Assembly: GCA_015663165.1 (NCBI GenBank)
Contig: DQSS01000354.1
Coordinates: 1-49,286, forward strand
Direction of reading: 5' to 3'
Origin: Arcobacter sp.
GTDB taxonomy: Bacteria; Campylobacterota; Campylobacteria; Campylobacterales; Arcobacteraceae
Length of the DNA: 49,286 nucleotides
Part shown: positions 48,333-49,286 of the stretch, piece after piece
Position numbering within the stretch: position 1 is the first letter of the stretch
Layout: the number at the start of each line of letters is the position of its first letter
Made by a program: the position numbers and the translations under genes
Notes under the pieces: model-generated
Database searches by the model: none
The model's input: the letters and a program-made list of their open reading frames with translations, nothing else
Told to the model about the DNA's origin: nothing

Positions 48333-49043
48333 TTAAGCCTTTATTCCGATAAACATACCGAAATTTATCCATTTGAATACACAATCAAAATGTTTAAATC
48401 CAGCATCTATTATCATCTTTTTATTTTCTTCATAAGTATAAGGTATAAGTATATTTTCTAGTGATTCTCTTTTTTGAGATATTTCAAATTCACTATACCC
48501 TTGCTCTTTTTTAAAGTTGTAATACTCATCTATAAATTGTTTATTTAAAGTATTCTCTTCACTTATTACTTTTTCACTAAATATAAATACTCCCCCTACT
48601 TCTAAAGAATCATATATCTTTTTGATAAGTTTTTCTCTTTGTAGTGGTCTTATGAACTGTAAGGTATAGTTTGAAATAATAACACTAGAAGATTTAAAAT
48701 CAACATTAAAAATATCATCATTTATTAGCTCTATATTTATACCAAATGCATGAGCTTTTTGAAACGCTCTTTTAAGCATAGCTTCTGAATCATCTATTCC
48801 TATAAGCTCTAAGTTTACATCACTGTTTTTAGAGATATTTATAAGTGTAGATGCAGTTGAACAACCCAAATCATACACCCTACTTTCATCCTTACAGTAC
48901 TTTAGTGCAAATGATGTAGTAAGTTCTAACATCTCTTTATAGTAAGGTACAGAGCGTCCTAGCATATCATCAAATACACTTGCAACTTCTTCATCAAACT
49001 CAAACTGTTTTTTTATTTTATTTTTAAATACTTCGTCTTTCAT
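48333..49043 (-). CDS. cmoA: Carboxy-S-adenosyl-L-methionine synthase CmoA
   Basis: '[24 protein letters not shown]', '[15 protein letters not shown]', '[35 protein letters not shown]'. Confidence 0.94.
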   Translation of the reverse strand: MKDEVFKNKIKKQFEFDEEVASVFDDMLGRSVPYYKEMLELTTSFALKYCKDESRVYDLGCSTASTLINISKNSDVNLELIGIDDSEAMLKRAFQKAHAFGINIELINDDIFNVDFKSSSVIISNYTLQFIRPLQREKLIKKIYDSLEVGGVFIFSEKVISEENTLNKQFIDEYYNFKKEQGYSEFEISQKRESLENILIPYTYEENKKMIIDAGFKHFDCVFKWINFGMFIGIKA

Positions 49044-49134
49044 GGTGGCATTATAGCAAAGGTTAAAACATAAGCACTTTAAACTAAATACTACTATAAT
49101 ACAAAATTAAATTTAAAGACAAAAAAGATAAACA

Positions 49135-49286
49135 ATGATACATGAATTTGCACAATGGATTACAGATATGATTTTTGATATGGGATACTTCGGTATATTT
49201 TTACTTATGGCAATTGAAAGTTCTTTTATACCATTTCCTAGTGAAATAGTTCTTATACCAGCAGGGTATTTAGCACAAAAAGGTGA
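49135..49286 (+). CDS. DedA family membrane protein (N-terminal part, runs off the window)
   Basis: MIHEFAQWITDMIFDMGYFGIFLLMAIESSFIPFPSEIVLIPAGYLAQKG: DedA N-terminal motif 'ESSFIPFPSEIVLIPAGYLA'. Confidence 0.85.
   Translation, partial: MIHEFAQWITDMIFDMGYFGIFLLMAIESSFIPFPSEIVLIPAGYLAQKG

Noticed and set aside
1-49286. CRISPR array, tRNA or rRNA genes, or prophage
   Set aside because: No regularly spaced repeats, no tRNA-like cloverleaf or GC-rich RNA segments, and no phage structural genes were noticed. The S24 repressor alone is not enough to call a prophage. This was by eye, so tRNAscan and a CRISPR finder should confirm.

Overview
The window is AT-rich chromosomal DNA. Gene content and protein style suggest an Arcobacter-like member of the Campylobacterota (inference, no search run). 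Most of it is densely packed housekeeping and metabolic genes: an RND pump, rlmF, ddl, ruvA, argF, an oadGAB-pckA anaplerotic operon, uvrC, alr, an ABC-F ATPase, rhlE-like and hrpB helicases, ubiX-coaD-tmk-hisS-speA-cysE, a CheZ-like protein, truD, thiL, a three-gene sdh/mfrABE-type flavoprotein/FeS/CCG operon, cmoA and the start of a dedA gene. No rRNA, tRNA, CRISPR array or complete prophage is visible. The most unusual locus is about 33.76-35.03 kb. It holds a MazF-type toxin preceded only by the C-terminal remnant of a MazE antitoxin, driven by a near-consensus promoter with 11-bp-spaced direct repeats. Next to it is a serine-recombinase homologue whose catalytic Ser and several active-site Arg positions look substituted, bracketed by imperfect direct repeats. 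Other points of interest are a 33-bp perfect palindrome between an AraC-GyrI regulator and a divergent aminotransferase/LysE pair, a DUF2249/NnrS-like/DUF59 cassette, an orphan CI-like S24 repressor with an inverted-repeat operator candidate, a divergent acyl-CoA-dehydrogenase-like protein, a 56-aa zinc-ribbon/TM protein missing from the ORF track, a lipoprotein with a probable non-AUG start, and a transposase C-terminal fragment at the left edge. I found no convincing wholly new multi-gene system; the toxin/recombinase island is the best candidate for follow-up.
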